Notes: generated by a model not told the origin, from the letters alone. 21,982 nucleotides of DNA from Lutibacter sp. (GCA_030599055.1 JAUVOS010000008.1:1-21982); one strand, 5' to 3'. Counted from the first letter of the stretch, positions 1 through 7,179 are shown. A program made the numbers and translations.

Positions 1-542
1 ACCTTCCCCGGATTCTTTTTAACAAAAGCAGCCCAACCTGTGTAGTTAGAATCTGATGCAACTTTGTCTGCATTGTAAAAATGACAAACAGCAGCTGCCA
101 AACCATCTGTGGCATCTAAACGTTTGGGTAAGCTTTTTAATTTTAAAATACTTTGTAGCATTTTCGCAACCTGTTCTTTACTGGCATTTCCATTGCCGGT
201 TATTGACATTTTAATTTTTTTAGGGGCATACTCTGTGATGGGAATTTCACGTGATAATCCGGCAGCCATTGCGACTCCTTGTGCACGACCTAATTTTAAC
301 ATAGATTGTACATTTTTTCCAAAAAAAGGAGCTTCTATGGCAATTTCATCGGGTTTGTAATTGTCAATTATTTGGATTGTTTTTTCAAAGATTTTTTTTA
401 GTCGTAAATAGTGACTATCATATTTTGACAGCAAGAGTTCATCCATAACAATTACTTCCATATCTTTCCCAGAGACTTTGAGTAACCCAAAGCCCATGAC
501 GGTTGTTCCGGGATCTATGCCTAATATGATTTTTTCTGTCAT
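1..542 (-). CDS. ruvC: Crossover junction endodeoxyribonuclease RuvC (3' end cut by window)
   Basis: Holliday-junction resolvase that works with RuvAB in recombinational repair in the cytoplasm. The reading frame starts at the ATG complementary to 540-542 and stays open to the left edge; about 180 residues are visible, so only a few C-terminal residues are missing relative to the usual length of roughly 180-190. The N-terminus MTEKIILGIDPGTT carries the first catalytic aspartate (D10 in the IDPG motif). The second acidic motif is visible in DEIAIEAPFFGKN, and the C-terminal catalytic motif in DATDGLAAAVCH. These RNase H-fold landmarks appear in the right order and spacing. The gene is transcribed away from the membrane-protein gene at 651, with a repeat and candidate promoter between them. 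The call is secure; whether the frame ends normally lies outside the window. Confidence 0.96.
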   Translation of the reverse strand, partial: MTEKIILGIDPGTTVMGFGLLKVSGKDMEVIVMDELLLSKYDSHYLRLKKIFEKTIQIIDNYKPDEIAIEAPFFGKNVQSMLKLGRAQGVAMAAGLSREIPITEYAPKKIKMSITGNGNASKEQVAKMLQSILKLKSLPKRLDATDGLAAAVCHFYNADKVASDSNYTGWAAFVKKNPGK

Positions 543-565
543 TAAATTATTTTGTTTCTTTGCCG

Positions 566-594
566 TAAAAGTACGTTAAATTAAGAATTAAGAA
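566..594 (-). promoter_or_regulatory. Candidate promoter of ruvC
   Basis: Read on the minus strand there is TTC, 18 nt, then TACTTTTA (573-566), a one-off match to the Bacteroidota -7 consensus TAnnTTTG, about 23 nt upstream of the ruvC start codon. The -33-like TTC lies inside the periodic repeat at 576-610. Placement is good but the match is imperfect, so this is tentative. Confidence 0.4.
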
Positions 595-610
595 TGCAGA
601 ATTAAGAATT
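576..610 (-). repeat. Heptad-periodic ATTC repeat, copy 1 (upstream of ruvC)
   Basis: On the minus strand this is a run of units resembling [TG][AC]ATTC[TG] at 7-nt spacing. It aligns with 5002-5035 on the plus strand with three T/G substitutions and one single-base gap over 35 positions. Both copies point toward a candidate promoter that begins 2-4 nt further on. The origin is unknown. Confidence 0.75.
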
Positions 611-650
611 TTGAGATTTTCATAGATTTCAAACATTATTTAAAAAGAAG

Positions 651-1613
651 TTGAAACGCACACGATATAAACAAATATGGTTTTTGATAATTAAGATGAG
701 TATTGTTATTGGTGCAGGATATTTCATCTATCAACATACTGCGGTTAATGGCAAATTTCCAAAGGAAGAAGTATTTGTTTTACTAAAAGAACATCTATTT
801 AAAGATACGTGGATTCTCGTAGTTTTAGTAGGAATGACGTTGATAAATTGGCTGTTAGAAATTGCTAAGTGGCAAGTTTTGGCAGGTGTTGTGCGAAAAA
901 CTAGTTATGTAGAAGCCCTTAAAGAAAGTTTAAGTTCGCACACCATTTCACTTATTACCCCTTTTAAAACAGGCGAATATGTTGGTAAAGCATTATATTA
1001 TCCTAAATCATTCCGAAAAAAAATAATTTTACTAAACTTTATTGGAAACGCAGCTCAGCTATTTTTTACATTGCTTCTTGGTGTGATTGGCTTGGTGTTT
1101 TTTATAAAGAGTTTTGATATTGAAATTCATCCACATAAAATTCGAAGAATTGGCTATGTAATTGCATTTTTAATAGTGTCACTTTTTGCCGGAAATAAAG
1201 TATTGTCGTACAGAAAAGGAGGTTCTTATCAAAAAGCGATTTCCTTTTTTAAAAAACTGAGTAAAGGCATTAAGTATAAAGTGATTTTGTTTTCTTTTTT
1301 AAGATATACAATTTTCTCACATCAATTTTATTTTTTATTATTGGTTTTTGGAGTAGAAATACCTTATCAAACAGCAATGTTATTGATTTTTACAATGTAT
1401 TTTTTGGCGACTTTATTACCTATTATTAGTGTGTTTGATTTTGTGATCAAAGGAAGTGTTGCCATTTATTTATTCTCATTTCTAGGGACTAACGAAATGA
1501 TAATAATGCTCGTAAGCACTTTGATGTGGTTTTTTAACTTTGTCCTGCCGGCTATTCTAGGTAGTTACTTTGTCTTGTCTTATAAACCAAATATTAAAAC
1601 TAAGTTTGCATAA
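651..1613 (+). CDS. Polytopic membrane protein, LPG_synthase_TM (UPF0104) type
   Basis: A 320-residue integral membrane protein with about eight hydrophobic segments: near 9-25 (ending IVIGAGYFIY), 51-65 (WILVVLVGMTLINWLL), 122-150, 168-180, 210-232, 236-262, 265-280 and 285-310. The positively charged ends and the pattern SLSSHTISLITPFKTGEYVGKA in the first third fit the transmembrane domain of lysylphosphatidylglycerol synthase-like proteins, which in flavobacteria often stand alone as putative lipid or glycan translocases. The frame starts with TTG at 651. The first in-frame ATG is at 696 and would remove 15 residues including a basic N-terminus (KRTRYK) that fits the positive-inside rule, so I keep TTG. 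The next gene, a membrane-anchored glycosyltransferase, starts 30 bp downstream and probably shares the transcript, which suggests a role in cell-envelope glycan or lipid handling. The substrate is unknown. Confidence 0.75.
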   Translation: MKRTRYKQIWFLIIKMSIVIGAGYFIYQHTAVNGKFPKEEVFVLLKEHLFKDTWILVVLVGMTLINWLLEIAKWQVLAGVVRKTSYVEALKESLSSHTISLITPFKTGEYVGKALYYPKSFRKKIILLNFIGNAAQLFFTLLLGVIGLVFFIKSFDIEIHPHKIRRIGYVIAFLIVSLFAGNKVLSYRKGGSYQKAISFFKKLSKGIKYKVILFSFLRYTIFSHQFYFLLLVFGVEIPYQTAMLLIFTMYFLATLLPIISVFDFVIKGSVAIYLFSFLGTNEMIIMLVSTLMWFFNFVLPAILGSYFVLSYKPNIKTKFA

Positions 1614-1643
1614 ATATCTTTTGTAATAAATTACTTAGATAAA

Positions 1644-2786
1644 ATGTTTGAATTTTGGGTTTTTATTTCAATTGTCAGCACGCTATTATACGTAGCTTTA
1701 ATAGGGTGGTTGTATTTTGGAATCAACCGTACTTCACAATTTCAATATAAAAATACTACGCCAAAGCTTTCTTTTTCAATAATTATAGCTTTTCGTGATG
1801 AGGTTGAAAATTTACCGAATTTAGTAACGAGTTTAAGTAGGTTAGCATATCCAAATAACTTTTTTGAAATTTTGCTTGTAAACGATGCTTCATCTGATGG
1901 TTCCGTAGCAATTGTTAGAAAATTTATAGAAAAATATCCTGAGATAAATATACAATTGCTCAACAATAAACGAAAGAGCATTTCACCCAAGAAGGATGCG
2001 ATTAACACAGCTATACGACAAAGTAATTTTGATTGGATTATCACTACGGATGCTGATTGCCAAGTACCCGAAAATTGGCTAGAAGCATACAATGCATTTA
2101 TTGTAGCGCATAAACCCATATTTGTGGCAGGTTTAGTAAAATACGAGTCTAAAAAAGGTTTTTTACATCAATTTCAATTAGCCGATTGGATGAGTCTTAC
2201 AGGAGCAACAATAGGAAGTTTTGGTTGGAACAAACCTTTAATGTGTAGCGGTGCAAATTTGGCTTATAACAAGAAAGCTTTTTATAAAGTAAATGCTTTT
2301 CAAGGCAACGAACACATAGCTAGTGGCGATGATGTTTTCTTATTACACAAGATTAAAAAAGCCTATCCAAATCAGGTTTCTTATATGAATGTCTTTGGTG
2401 GTGCCTCAGTCCTAACAAAAAGTCTTTCAACATGGCGTAATTTATACCAGCAGCGCATACGTTGGGCTATAAAAACGAGTAGTATTTCCAACAAGCATGT
2501 TAAACTTGTAGGTTTGGTTGTTTTTACGATGAACTTTCTATTGCTTATCTTGTTCGTTATGATGTTTGTAAATAAATCATGGACAATATTATTTGCCGTT
2601 TTGTTTTTAACAAAAGTACTTGTCGATAGTATTTTAATAAAAATACTATCAAGTGTTATTCATCAAAAATTAGATACTACAGCCTGGTTGTTGAGTAGTA
2701 TTCTATATCCTTTATTCTCCACAAGTGTACTTATTTTTGGTGTGTTTACAAAATATACATGGAAAGGACGAAAATATTCAAAATAA
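1644..2786 (+). CDS. Membrane-anchored family 2 glycosyltransferase
   Basis: Transfers a sugar from a nucleotide donor to an unidentified acceptor at the inner face of the cytoplasmic membrane. The 380-residue protein has an N-terminal membrane anchor (about 5-27), a GT-A catalytic domain, and a C-terminal membrane block (about 286-373, three to four segments). In the catalytic domain I see SFSIIIAFRDE (43-53), the first acidic site LLVNDASSDG (77-86), the metal-binding DxD in TDADC (135-139), an acceptor-side SGDD (227-230) and the processive-type QRIRW motif (270-274, QxxRW). This arrangement is usual for GT2 enzymes of the cellulose/hyaluronan synthase-like superfamily. A paralogue with the same motif order lies at 5329. 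The intergenic distance to the preceding membrane protein is 30 bp, so the two likely form an operon. Donor and product cannot be told from sequence. Confidence 0.88.
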   Translation: MFEFWVFISIVSTLLYVALIGWLYFGINRTSQFQYKNTTPKLSFSIIIAFRDEVENLPNLVTSLSRLAYPNNFFEILLVNDASSDGSVAIVRKFIEKYPEINIQLLNNKRKSISPKKDAINTAIRQSNFDWIITTDADCQVPENWLEAYNAFIVAHKPIFVAGLVKYESKKGFLHQFQLADWMSLTGATIGSFGWNKPLMCSGANLAYNKKAFYKVNAFQGNEHIASGDDVFLLHKIKKAYPNQVSYMNVFGGASVLTKSLSTWRNLYQQRIRWAIKTSSISNKHVKLVGLVVFTMNFLLLILFVMMFVNKSWTILFAVLFLTKVLVDSILIKILSSVIHQKLDTTAWLLSSILYPLFSTSVLIFGVFTKYTWKGRKYSK

Positions 2787-2807
2787 ACATTAAATCAAGT
2801 AATTAGA

Positions 2808-2823
2808 ACGAAAACGTTTTCGT
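2808..2823. promoter_or_regulatory. Perfect 16-bp palindrome upstream of pfkA, LacI-family operator type
   Basis: ACGAAAACGTTTTCGT is identical to its own reverse complement over all 16 bases. It has the central CG step and the length of LacI/GalR-family operators. It differs from the E. coli PurR consensus ACGCAAACGTTTGCGT only at the symmetric fourth position. It sits 18 bp upstream of the candidate -33 box of pfkA and would be centred near -64 from the inferred start, a position more usual for activation than for simple promoter blocking. The regulator is not in the window. Confidence 0.7.
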
Positions 2824-2840
2824 ATAAAAGTGTGTATTTA

Positions 2841-2873
2841 TTGAGTAAAAATAAAATAATAGTATTATTTTTG
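2841..2873 (+). promoter_or_regulatory. Candidate pfkA(-gapA) promoter
   Basis: TTG at 2841-2843 and TATTTTTG at 2866-2873 match the Bacteroidota -33 and -7 elements (TTG / TAnnTTTG), with a 22-nt spacer at the long end of the accepted range. The -7 element ends 18 nt before the pfkA ATG, giving a short leader. Confidence 0.5.
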
Positions 2874-2891
2874 CCAGTCCAAAACTAACGA

Positions 2892-3878
2892 ATGCCAAAA
2901 AAGATAAAAAAAATAGGAGTAATGACGTCCGGAGGAGATGCCCCGGGGATGAATGCTGCGATACGATCAGTAGTGCGATCTTGTACACATTATAGAATTG
3001 ACTGTATTGGCATTTATCGGGGTTATCAGGGTATGATAGAAGGTGATTTTATCGAACTTGATGCACGAAGTGTAAGTAGTATTATCAACAAAGGAGGCAC
3101 CATACTAAAATCAGCTCGTTCTAGTGAATTTAGAACGAAAGAAGGACGTAAAAAAGCCTACGAACAACTTGTAAAGGCAGAGATTGATGCCGTTGTATTG
3201 ATTGGTGGTGATGGTACTTTTACGGGAGGTATGATTTTTAATAAAGAGTTTGGTTTTCCTTTAATTGGAATCCCGGGTACGATTGACAATGATATACACG
3301 GAACGACATATACGGTTGGTTATGATACGGCTTTAAATACTGTCGTAGAAGTGGTTGATAAAATTCGAGATACCGCCAGTTCTCATAATCGCCTATTTTT
3401 TGTAGAAGTAATGGGCCGAGATGCTGGATTTATTGCTTTAAATGCCGGAATAGGAGCCGGAGCAGAAGAAATATTGATACCCGAAGAAGATTTAGGCTTA
3501 GAAAGAATGTTGGAATCTTTAAAACGAAGTAAGCGTTCGGGTAAGTCATCGAGTATTGTTCTAGTAGCCGAGGGAGATCGAACTGGCGATAATGTTTTTG
3601 AATTAGCACATTATGTCGAGGATAACTTGCCGGAATATGAAGTGCGTGTTTCTGTATTAGGACACATGCAACGCGGTGGTTCTCCTTCATGTTTTGATCG
3701 AGTCCTAGCGAGCAGAATGGGATTAAAAGCTATTGAATTATTATTAGATGGGAAATCAAATTTGATGGTAAATATCAATAACAACATAATTGGAGTAACC
3801 GATTTAGAAAAAGCAATCAAAGGACATCATAAAGTAAATGAAGAACTAATTCGAGTGTCTGATATTATGTCTATTTAG
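2892..3878 (+). CDS. pfkA: ATP-dependent 6-phosphofructokinase
   Basis: Phosphorylates fructose 6-phosphate to fructose 1,6-bisphosphate, the committed step of glycolysis, as a cytoplasmic tetramer. The 328 residues are close to the 320 of E. coli PfkA. Visible motifs in order: nucleotide-binding SGGDAPGMNAAIR (13-25), GGDGTF (105-110), catalytic PGTIDND (128-134, with D132 and D134 equivalent to E. coli D127 and D129), MGRDAGF, and the C-terminal HMQRGGSPSCFDR substrate loop. Glycines at 108 and 129 (E. coli G104 and G124) mark the ATP-using type; pyrophosphate-dependent enzymes carry Asp and Lys there. The gene starts with ATG 18 nt after a candidate -7 box and lies downstream of a LacI-type palindrome. 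No terminator separates it from gapA 56 bp downstream, so co-transcription is likely. Confidence 0.97.
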   Translation: MPKKIKKIGVMTSGGDAPGMNAAIRSVVRSCTHYRIDCIGIYRGYQGMIEGDFIELDARSVSSIINKGGTILKSARSSEFRTKEGRKKAYEQLVKAEIDAVVLIGGDGTFTGGMIFNKEFGFPLIGIPGTIDNDIHGTTYTVGYDTALNTVVEVVDKIRDTASSHNRLFFVEVMGRDAGFIALNAGIGAGAEEILIPEEDLGLERMLESLKRSKRSGKSSSIVLVAEGDRTGDNVFELAHYVEDNLPEYEVRVSVLGHMQRGGSPSCFDRVLASRMGLKAIELLLDGKSNLMVNINNNIIGVTDLEKAIKGHHKVNEELIRVSDIMSI

Positions 3879-3887
3879 CTATAGAGA

Positions 3888-3902
3888 TTAGAAGTTAGAA
3901 GT
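3888..3902 (+). repeat. Short TTAGAAG direct repeat
   Basis: Two adjacent copies of TTAGAAG occur between pfkA and gapA. They resemble the start of the longer heptad-periodic tract at 12882-12930. Too short to define alone. Confidence 0.35.
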
Positions 3903-3934
3903 GAAATAAATTAAAACCAAATAAATATATTAAT

Positions 3935-4927
3935 ATGATAAAATTAGGAATTAATGGGTTTGGTCGTATTGGACGACTTGCCTTTCGTGAAGCCATCAAA
4001 AGAAATATTGATGTAGTAGCTATTAACGATTTGTTAGATGTAGAATACCTAGCATATCTATTGAAATATGATTCAGTACACGGTCGTTTTGATGGAGATG
4101 TTAGTGTTAAAGACGGTATGTTGATTGTAAATGGGATGGATGTTAGAATAACAGCCGAACGCGATCCCGAAAATATTAATTGGGGTGAAGTTGGCGCTGA
4201 ATACATTATTGAAGCAACCGGTTTTTTCTTGACAAAAGAATCAGCAGGGAAGCACATCAAAGCAGGTGCAAAAAAAGTAATTCTTTCGGCTCCACCAAAA
4301 GATGATGTTCCTATGTATGTTGTGGGCGTAAATCACAAAGAGTTAAAAAAGGATACTGAAATTTTTTCAAATGCCTCTTGTACGACAAACTGTTTGGCAC
4401 CAATTGCCAAAGTATTAAATGATAATTTTGGCATTGAAGAAGGTTTGATGACAACAATTCATGCAGCAACTTCAGGTCAGAAAGCAGTTGATGCTCCTTC
4501 CGGAAATTGGAGACGTGGCCGTACGGTTTTTGGAAATATTATTCCAACAACAACAGGTGCAGCAAAAGCAGTTGGTAAAGTTATCCCAGAATTAGAAGGG
4601 AAATTGACGGGTATGGCAATGCGTGTTCCTGCCGCAGATGTTTCTATCGTAGATTTAACTGTAAAGTTGAAAAATGCAACTAGTTACGAAGAAATTAAAA
4701 TGAAGATGAAAGAAGCAGCTAATGGATCGTTAAAAGGAATTTTAGCCTACACAGAAGATGAAGTAGTATCTGCAGATTTTATAGGTGAAACAAATTCTTC
4801 AATTTTTGATGCAGGTGCTGGATTAGAATTGAACGACAAATTCTTTAAAATCATATCTTGGTATGATAACGAATATGGTTATGCAACTAAGATTGTAGAG
4901 TTATTGGTGTACGCCGCTTCACTCTAG
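3935..4927 (+). CDS. gapA: Type I glyceraldehyde-3-phosphate dehydrogenase
   Basis: Oxidises and phosphorylates glyceraldehyde 3-phosphate to 1,3-bisphosphoglycerate with NAD+ in glycolysis. The 330-residue protein is full length. The N-terminal Rossmann fold shows GINGFGRIGR (5-14). D32 in INDLLD is the residue that favours NAD over NADP. The catalytic cysteine C149 lies in SNASCTTNC and its partner H176 in TTIHAA; both fall at canonical family numbering. The C-terminal SWYDNEYGYATK is the classic family end motif. The S-loop (RRGRTVFGNIIPTTTGAAKA) is slightly unusual in reading VFGN where many bacterial enzymes have an Ala-rich stretch. The start ATG is well supported because the glycine-rich motif begins at residue 5. 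It follows pfkA by 56 bp and is ended by a strong hairpin terminator. Confidence 0.98.
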   Translation: MIKLGINGFGRIGRLAFREAIKRNIDVVAINDLLDVEYLAYLLKYDSVHGRFDGDVSVKDGMLIVNGMDVRITAERDPENINWGEVGAEYIIEATGFFLTKESAGKHIKAGAKKVILSAPPKDDVPMYVVGVNHKELKKDTEIFSNASCTTNCLAPIAKVLNDNFGIEEGLMTTIHAATSGQKAVDAPSGNWRRGRTVFGNIIPTTTGAAKAVGKVIPELEGKLTGMAMRVPAADVSIVDLTVKLKNATSYEEIKMKMKEAANGSLKGILAYTEDEVVSADFIGETNSSIFDAGAGLELNDKFFKIISWYDNEYGYATKIVELLVYAASL

Positions 4928-4943
4928 TCTATTATAATAATTT

Positions 4944-4999
4944 AAAAAACTCCAAAAAATCAGCATCAATAAACGATGTTAATTCTTTGGAGTTTTTTT
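4944..4999 (+). terminator. Rho-independent terminator of pfkA-gapA
   Basis: AAAAAACTCCAAA (from 4944) pairs with TTTGGAGTTTTTT (to 4999), with an inner GCATC/GATGT pairing across the loop, followed by a T run. It lies 17 bp after the gapA stop codon. The A-rich left arm means it could work on both strands. Confidence 0.85.
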
Positions 5000-5001
5000 G
5001 T

Positions 5002-5035
5002 AATTCGTAATTCTGCATTCGTAATTCTGAATTAA
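5002..5035 (+). repeat. Heptad-periodic ATTC repeat, copy 2
   Basis: Units of the form [TG][AC]ATTC[TG] run at 7-nt period, beginning AATTCGTAATTCTGCATTCG. It is a near-copy of the minus-strand tract at 576-610 and has the same orientation relative to the following promoter (5018-5047). Confidence 0.75.
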
Positions 5036-5047
5036 ATATTACCTTTG
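5018..5047 (+). promoter_or_regulatory. Candidate promoter of the 5064-6991 operon
   Basis: TACCTTTG (5040-5047) is an exact match to the Bacteroidota -7 consensus TAnnTTTG, 16 nt before the ATG at 5064. The -33 position holds TTC (5018-5020, 19-nt spacer) rather than TTG, and this triplet is provided by the repeat. It follows directly after the gapA terminator. Confidence 0.6.
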
Positions 5048-5063
5048 CACAAAATTTAGATAT

Positions 5064-5324
5064 ATGTTCAAACTTATATTAATATCAGCAGTACTATTAG
5101 GTATTGGTTTTGCAGGAATTGCTATTAAAATATGGGCAAAAAAAGATGGAGAATTTGCCGGAACATGTTCGAGTCAGAATCCTCGTTTAAAAGCCGAAGG
5201 AATTGGTTGTGCATGTGGTGGAAGTGGTGCTTGTGAAAATGATTCTGATCATACGCATAATCACAACCATAAAAAGGAGTATTTTGATGCTCCATCGGTT
5301 ATCTCTGTAAAAAAAGTAGGTTAA
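5064..5324 (+). CDS. Small Cys/His-rich single-pass membrane protein, possibly NqrM-like
   Basis: An 86-residue protein with one hydrophobic N-terminal segment (about 3-24), a short basic stretch (IKIWAKKD), then a cysteine motif GTC-x13-CAC-x5-C (C35, C49, C51, C57) and a histidine cluster DHTHNHNH (62-69). The layout of one membrane helix followed by G[ST]C ... CxC ... C is reminiscent of NqrM (DUF539), the iron-handling maturation factor of the sodium-pumping NADH:quinone reductase, but the loops are longer than in that family and no nqr gene is nearby. In flavobacterial genomes such proteins usually carry only a 'membrane or secreted protein' label. The four cysteines and HxH repeats make metal binding likely; this is inference. 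It is the first gene of a tight operon, with the glycosyltransferase beginning 4 bp after its stop. Confidence 0.7.
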   Translation: MFKLILISAVLLGIGFAGIAIKIWAKKDGEFAGTCSSQNPRLKAEGIGCACGGSGACENDSDHTHNHNHKKEYFDAPSVISVKKVG

Positions 5325-5328
5325 CACT

Positions 5329-6429
5329 TTGTTCTCAATTTTATTTATACTTTTTCTTGTCGTAGTAGTTATTCAAGTTGGTTACTACGGACTGCTTTTT
5401 TCTAGATTTTCTTTTGCAAAAAAACAGCGTGTTTCACTTAGAAAACCACCAGTTTCTATAATAATTGCGTGTAAAAATGAAGAGAAAAATCTCAAAAAAA
5501 ATTTATCGACCATTTTTGAACAAAGCTACCCTAAATTTGAAATTGTTCTAGTAGATGATGCTTCAACAGATGCTACTCTTGTAGTAATGCAGGCCTATTC
5601 AAATCAGTTTCAAAATTTACAAATAATACATATTCCCAAAACCAGCACTTATTCGGGTAGTAAAAAAAATGCGCTGACACAAGCTATTCAAAAAGCCAAA
5701 TACGAACACCTGCTTTTTACCGATGCTGATTGTGTTCCTAGAACAAAACATTGGATCACCAATATGTCGGCTCATTTTACTGATAAAAAACAATTAGTTT
5801 TAGGTTATGGCGGTTATATTAAAAAGAAAGGATGCTTGAATAAATTAATTCGATATGAAACTCTAATGACAGCGTGGCAATATTTTTCGTATGCAGTAGT
5901 CGGTATGCCTTATATGGGGGTTGGTAGAAATATCAGCTACACAAAAACCTTATTTAAAAAAGCAAACGGATTTACAAGTCATCAAGATATTAAATCTGGG
6001 GATGATGATTTATTGGTCAAGCAAGCAAGCACTTGTTCAAATGTCGCTTTAAATTGGCAATTAGATTCACATACGTTATCTGAACCCAAGACGAATCTAA
6101 TAGCATGGATGCAACAAAAAAGAAGGCATCTAACAACTGCGACATCTTATAAAATGATACATCAATTTTTGTTAGGCTTGTTTTATATTTCACAAGTTTT
6201 GTTTTATGCTTTGTTTTTCTTACTTCTTTTTATATATAGTAATCCAAAAGCTATTTTACTAATAGCTGGTATTCGATTTCTATTCTTTTATATCAGTTTT
6301 ATTCCCACAACCAAGAGATTAAAGGAAAGTGATTTAATTTTGTATGCTCCTTTTTTGGAACTATTCTTGATTACTATGCAAATGCGTATCTTTATCACTA
6401 ATTTATGGGAAAAGCCAAAGGAATGGTAA
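5329..6429 (+). CDS. Membrane-anchored family 2 glycosyltransferase (second paralogue)
   Basis: A 366-residue GT2 enzyme with the same plan as the one at 1644: N-terminal membrane anchor (about 2-24), GT-A domain, C-terminal membrane segments (about 275-355). Motifs: PVSIIIACKNEE (41-52), LVDDASTD (74-81), the DxD motif TDADC (131-135) and SGDDD (223-227). The position of QxxRW reads QKRRH (263-267), so the conserved tryptophan is replaced by histidine. This may mean a non-processive enzyme or a different acceptor. It starts with TTG at 5329, only 4 bp after the preceding stop; no in-frame ATG precedes the catalytic core at a sensible place, and the TTG start preserves the hydrophobic anchor. 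The sigma-factor gene follows 10 bp downstream, which indicates one transcript. The sugar and acceptor are unknown. Confidence 0.85.
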   Translation: MFSILFILFLVVVVIQVGYYGLLFSRFSFAKKQRVSLRKPPVSIIIACKNEEKNLKKNLSTIFEQSYPKFEIVLVDDASTDATLVVMQAYSNQFQNLQIIHIPKTSTYSGSKKNALTQAIQKAKYEHLLFTDADCVPRTKHWITNMSAHFTDKKQLVLGYGGYIKKKGCLNKLIRYETLMTAWQYFSYAVVGMPYMGVGRNISYTKTLFKKANGFTSHQDIKSGDDDLLVKQASTCSNVALNWQLDSHTLSEPKTNLIAWMQQKRRHLTTATSYKMIHQFLLGLFYISQVLFYALFFLLLFIYSNPKAILLIAGIRFLFFYISFIPTTKRLKESDLILYAPFLELFLITMQMRIFITNLWEKPKEW

Positions 6430-6439
6430 AATAGACTAC

Positions 6440-6991
6440 ATGTCAAAAGAAAAAATCCAAGATATAATTGCGAAAGCTAAAAATGGCAATCAATCTGCCT
6501 ATAGGTATTTATTAAATCATTATTGGGGTGATATTTATCGTTTTTTAAATTCGAAATGTCAAAATGATTATGAAGCAGAAGAGCTGACCATAAAAACCTT
6601 TTCCAAAGCTTTTGATAAAATTGAACAATACAAGCCTAAATATGCTTTTAAAAATTGGTTGTTAGCGATTTCGAATAATTTATTTATTGATTATTTGCGA
6701 TCTCAAAAAAAGTATATTAAACCTGTTGATATTGAAAAGGATAAGATTATGAAAATAGCAGACTTAACTCCTTCTCCCGAAGATAAATTGATACAAGAGC
6801 AACACTTGGCAGAATTACTTCAGTATATCAAGCTATTAAAACCCCATTATAGAGAAGTCATTAACTTGCGTTATTTTCAAGAGTATTCTTATAAAGAGAT
6901 CGCTGAAGAATTAGGAGAATCACTCAACAATATTAAAGTAAAACTTTTAAGAGCTCGTAAATTATTAAGCGAATTAATTAAAAAAAAGTAA
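6440..6991 (+). CDS. Sigma-70 family RNA polymerase sigma factor (ECF-like)
   Basis: A 183-residue two-domain sigma factor. Region 2 runs from about 17 to 92: YRYLLNHYWGDIYRFL, then the core-binding helix with YEAEELTIKTFSKAFDKI (44-61), then FKNWLLAISNNLFIDYLRSQKK (70-91), which includes the -10 recognition helix. Region 4 is at about 120-178, with HYREVINLRYFQEYSYKEIA (136-155), a helix-turn-helix and the end LLRARKLLSELI. Size and domain make-up match ECF-type factors. No anti-sigma gene lies next to it. It is instead the last gene of a tight operon with a Cys/His-rich membrane protein and a glycosyltransferase, a partnership whose logic I cannot read. Its target promoters are unknown. Confidence 0.9.
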   Translation: MSKEKIQDIIAKAKNGNQSAYRYLLNHYWGDIYRFLNSKCQNDYEAEELTIKTFSKAFDKIEQYKPKYAFKNWLLAISNNLFIDYLRSQKKYIKPVDIEKDKIMKIADLTPSPEDKLIQEQHLAELLQYIKLLKPHYREVINLRYFQEYSYKEIAEELGESLNNIKVKLLRARKLLSELIKKK

Positions 6992-7161
6992 CATAATTGC
7001 TACTCATCCATTTAACACTAACTACTTCTTTTATAAATATTTAAAAAGACGGTCAGTATAAATCGCATTTTGTATAAAAATTTTCTTGAAAGTTTTAGAA
7101 TTACTTATTTTTTCATTTAAAAATATAAATAATTTGTGATTTCTACAAAAAAGATTTGAAC

Positions 7162-7179
7162 AAAAAATAATTATTTTTT
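7162..7179. other. 18-bp A/T palindrome in the sigma-pta intergenic gap
   Basis: AAAAAATAATTATTTTTT is a perfect palindrome about 27 bp upstream of the pta -33 box, inside a very AT-rich 240-bp gap. It could be a weak terminator, an UP-like or bent-DNA element, or chance in such AT-rich sequence. Nothing else coding is seen in this gap. Confidence 0.3.

Noticed and set aside
109..360. Plus-strand frame of 83 codons inside the left-edge gene
   Set aside because: It is antisense to ruvC, whose catalytic motifs are clear on the minus strand.
2803..2988. Minus-strand hydrophobic short frame across the pfkA upstream region
   Set aside because: It overlaps the pfkA promoter and the 5' end of pfkA. 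The hydrophobicity comes from translating AT-rich DNA; no supporting signal.
5064..5324. Outright annotation as NqrM
   Set aside because: Cysteine spacing differs from the family and no nqr genes are adjacent, so the name is offered only as a possible relation.
7162..7179. A/T palindrome considered as a terminator for the sigma-factor gene
   Set aside because: A stem of only A-T pairs with no real loop is unlikely to terminate well; kept only as a low-confidence feature.
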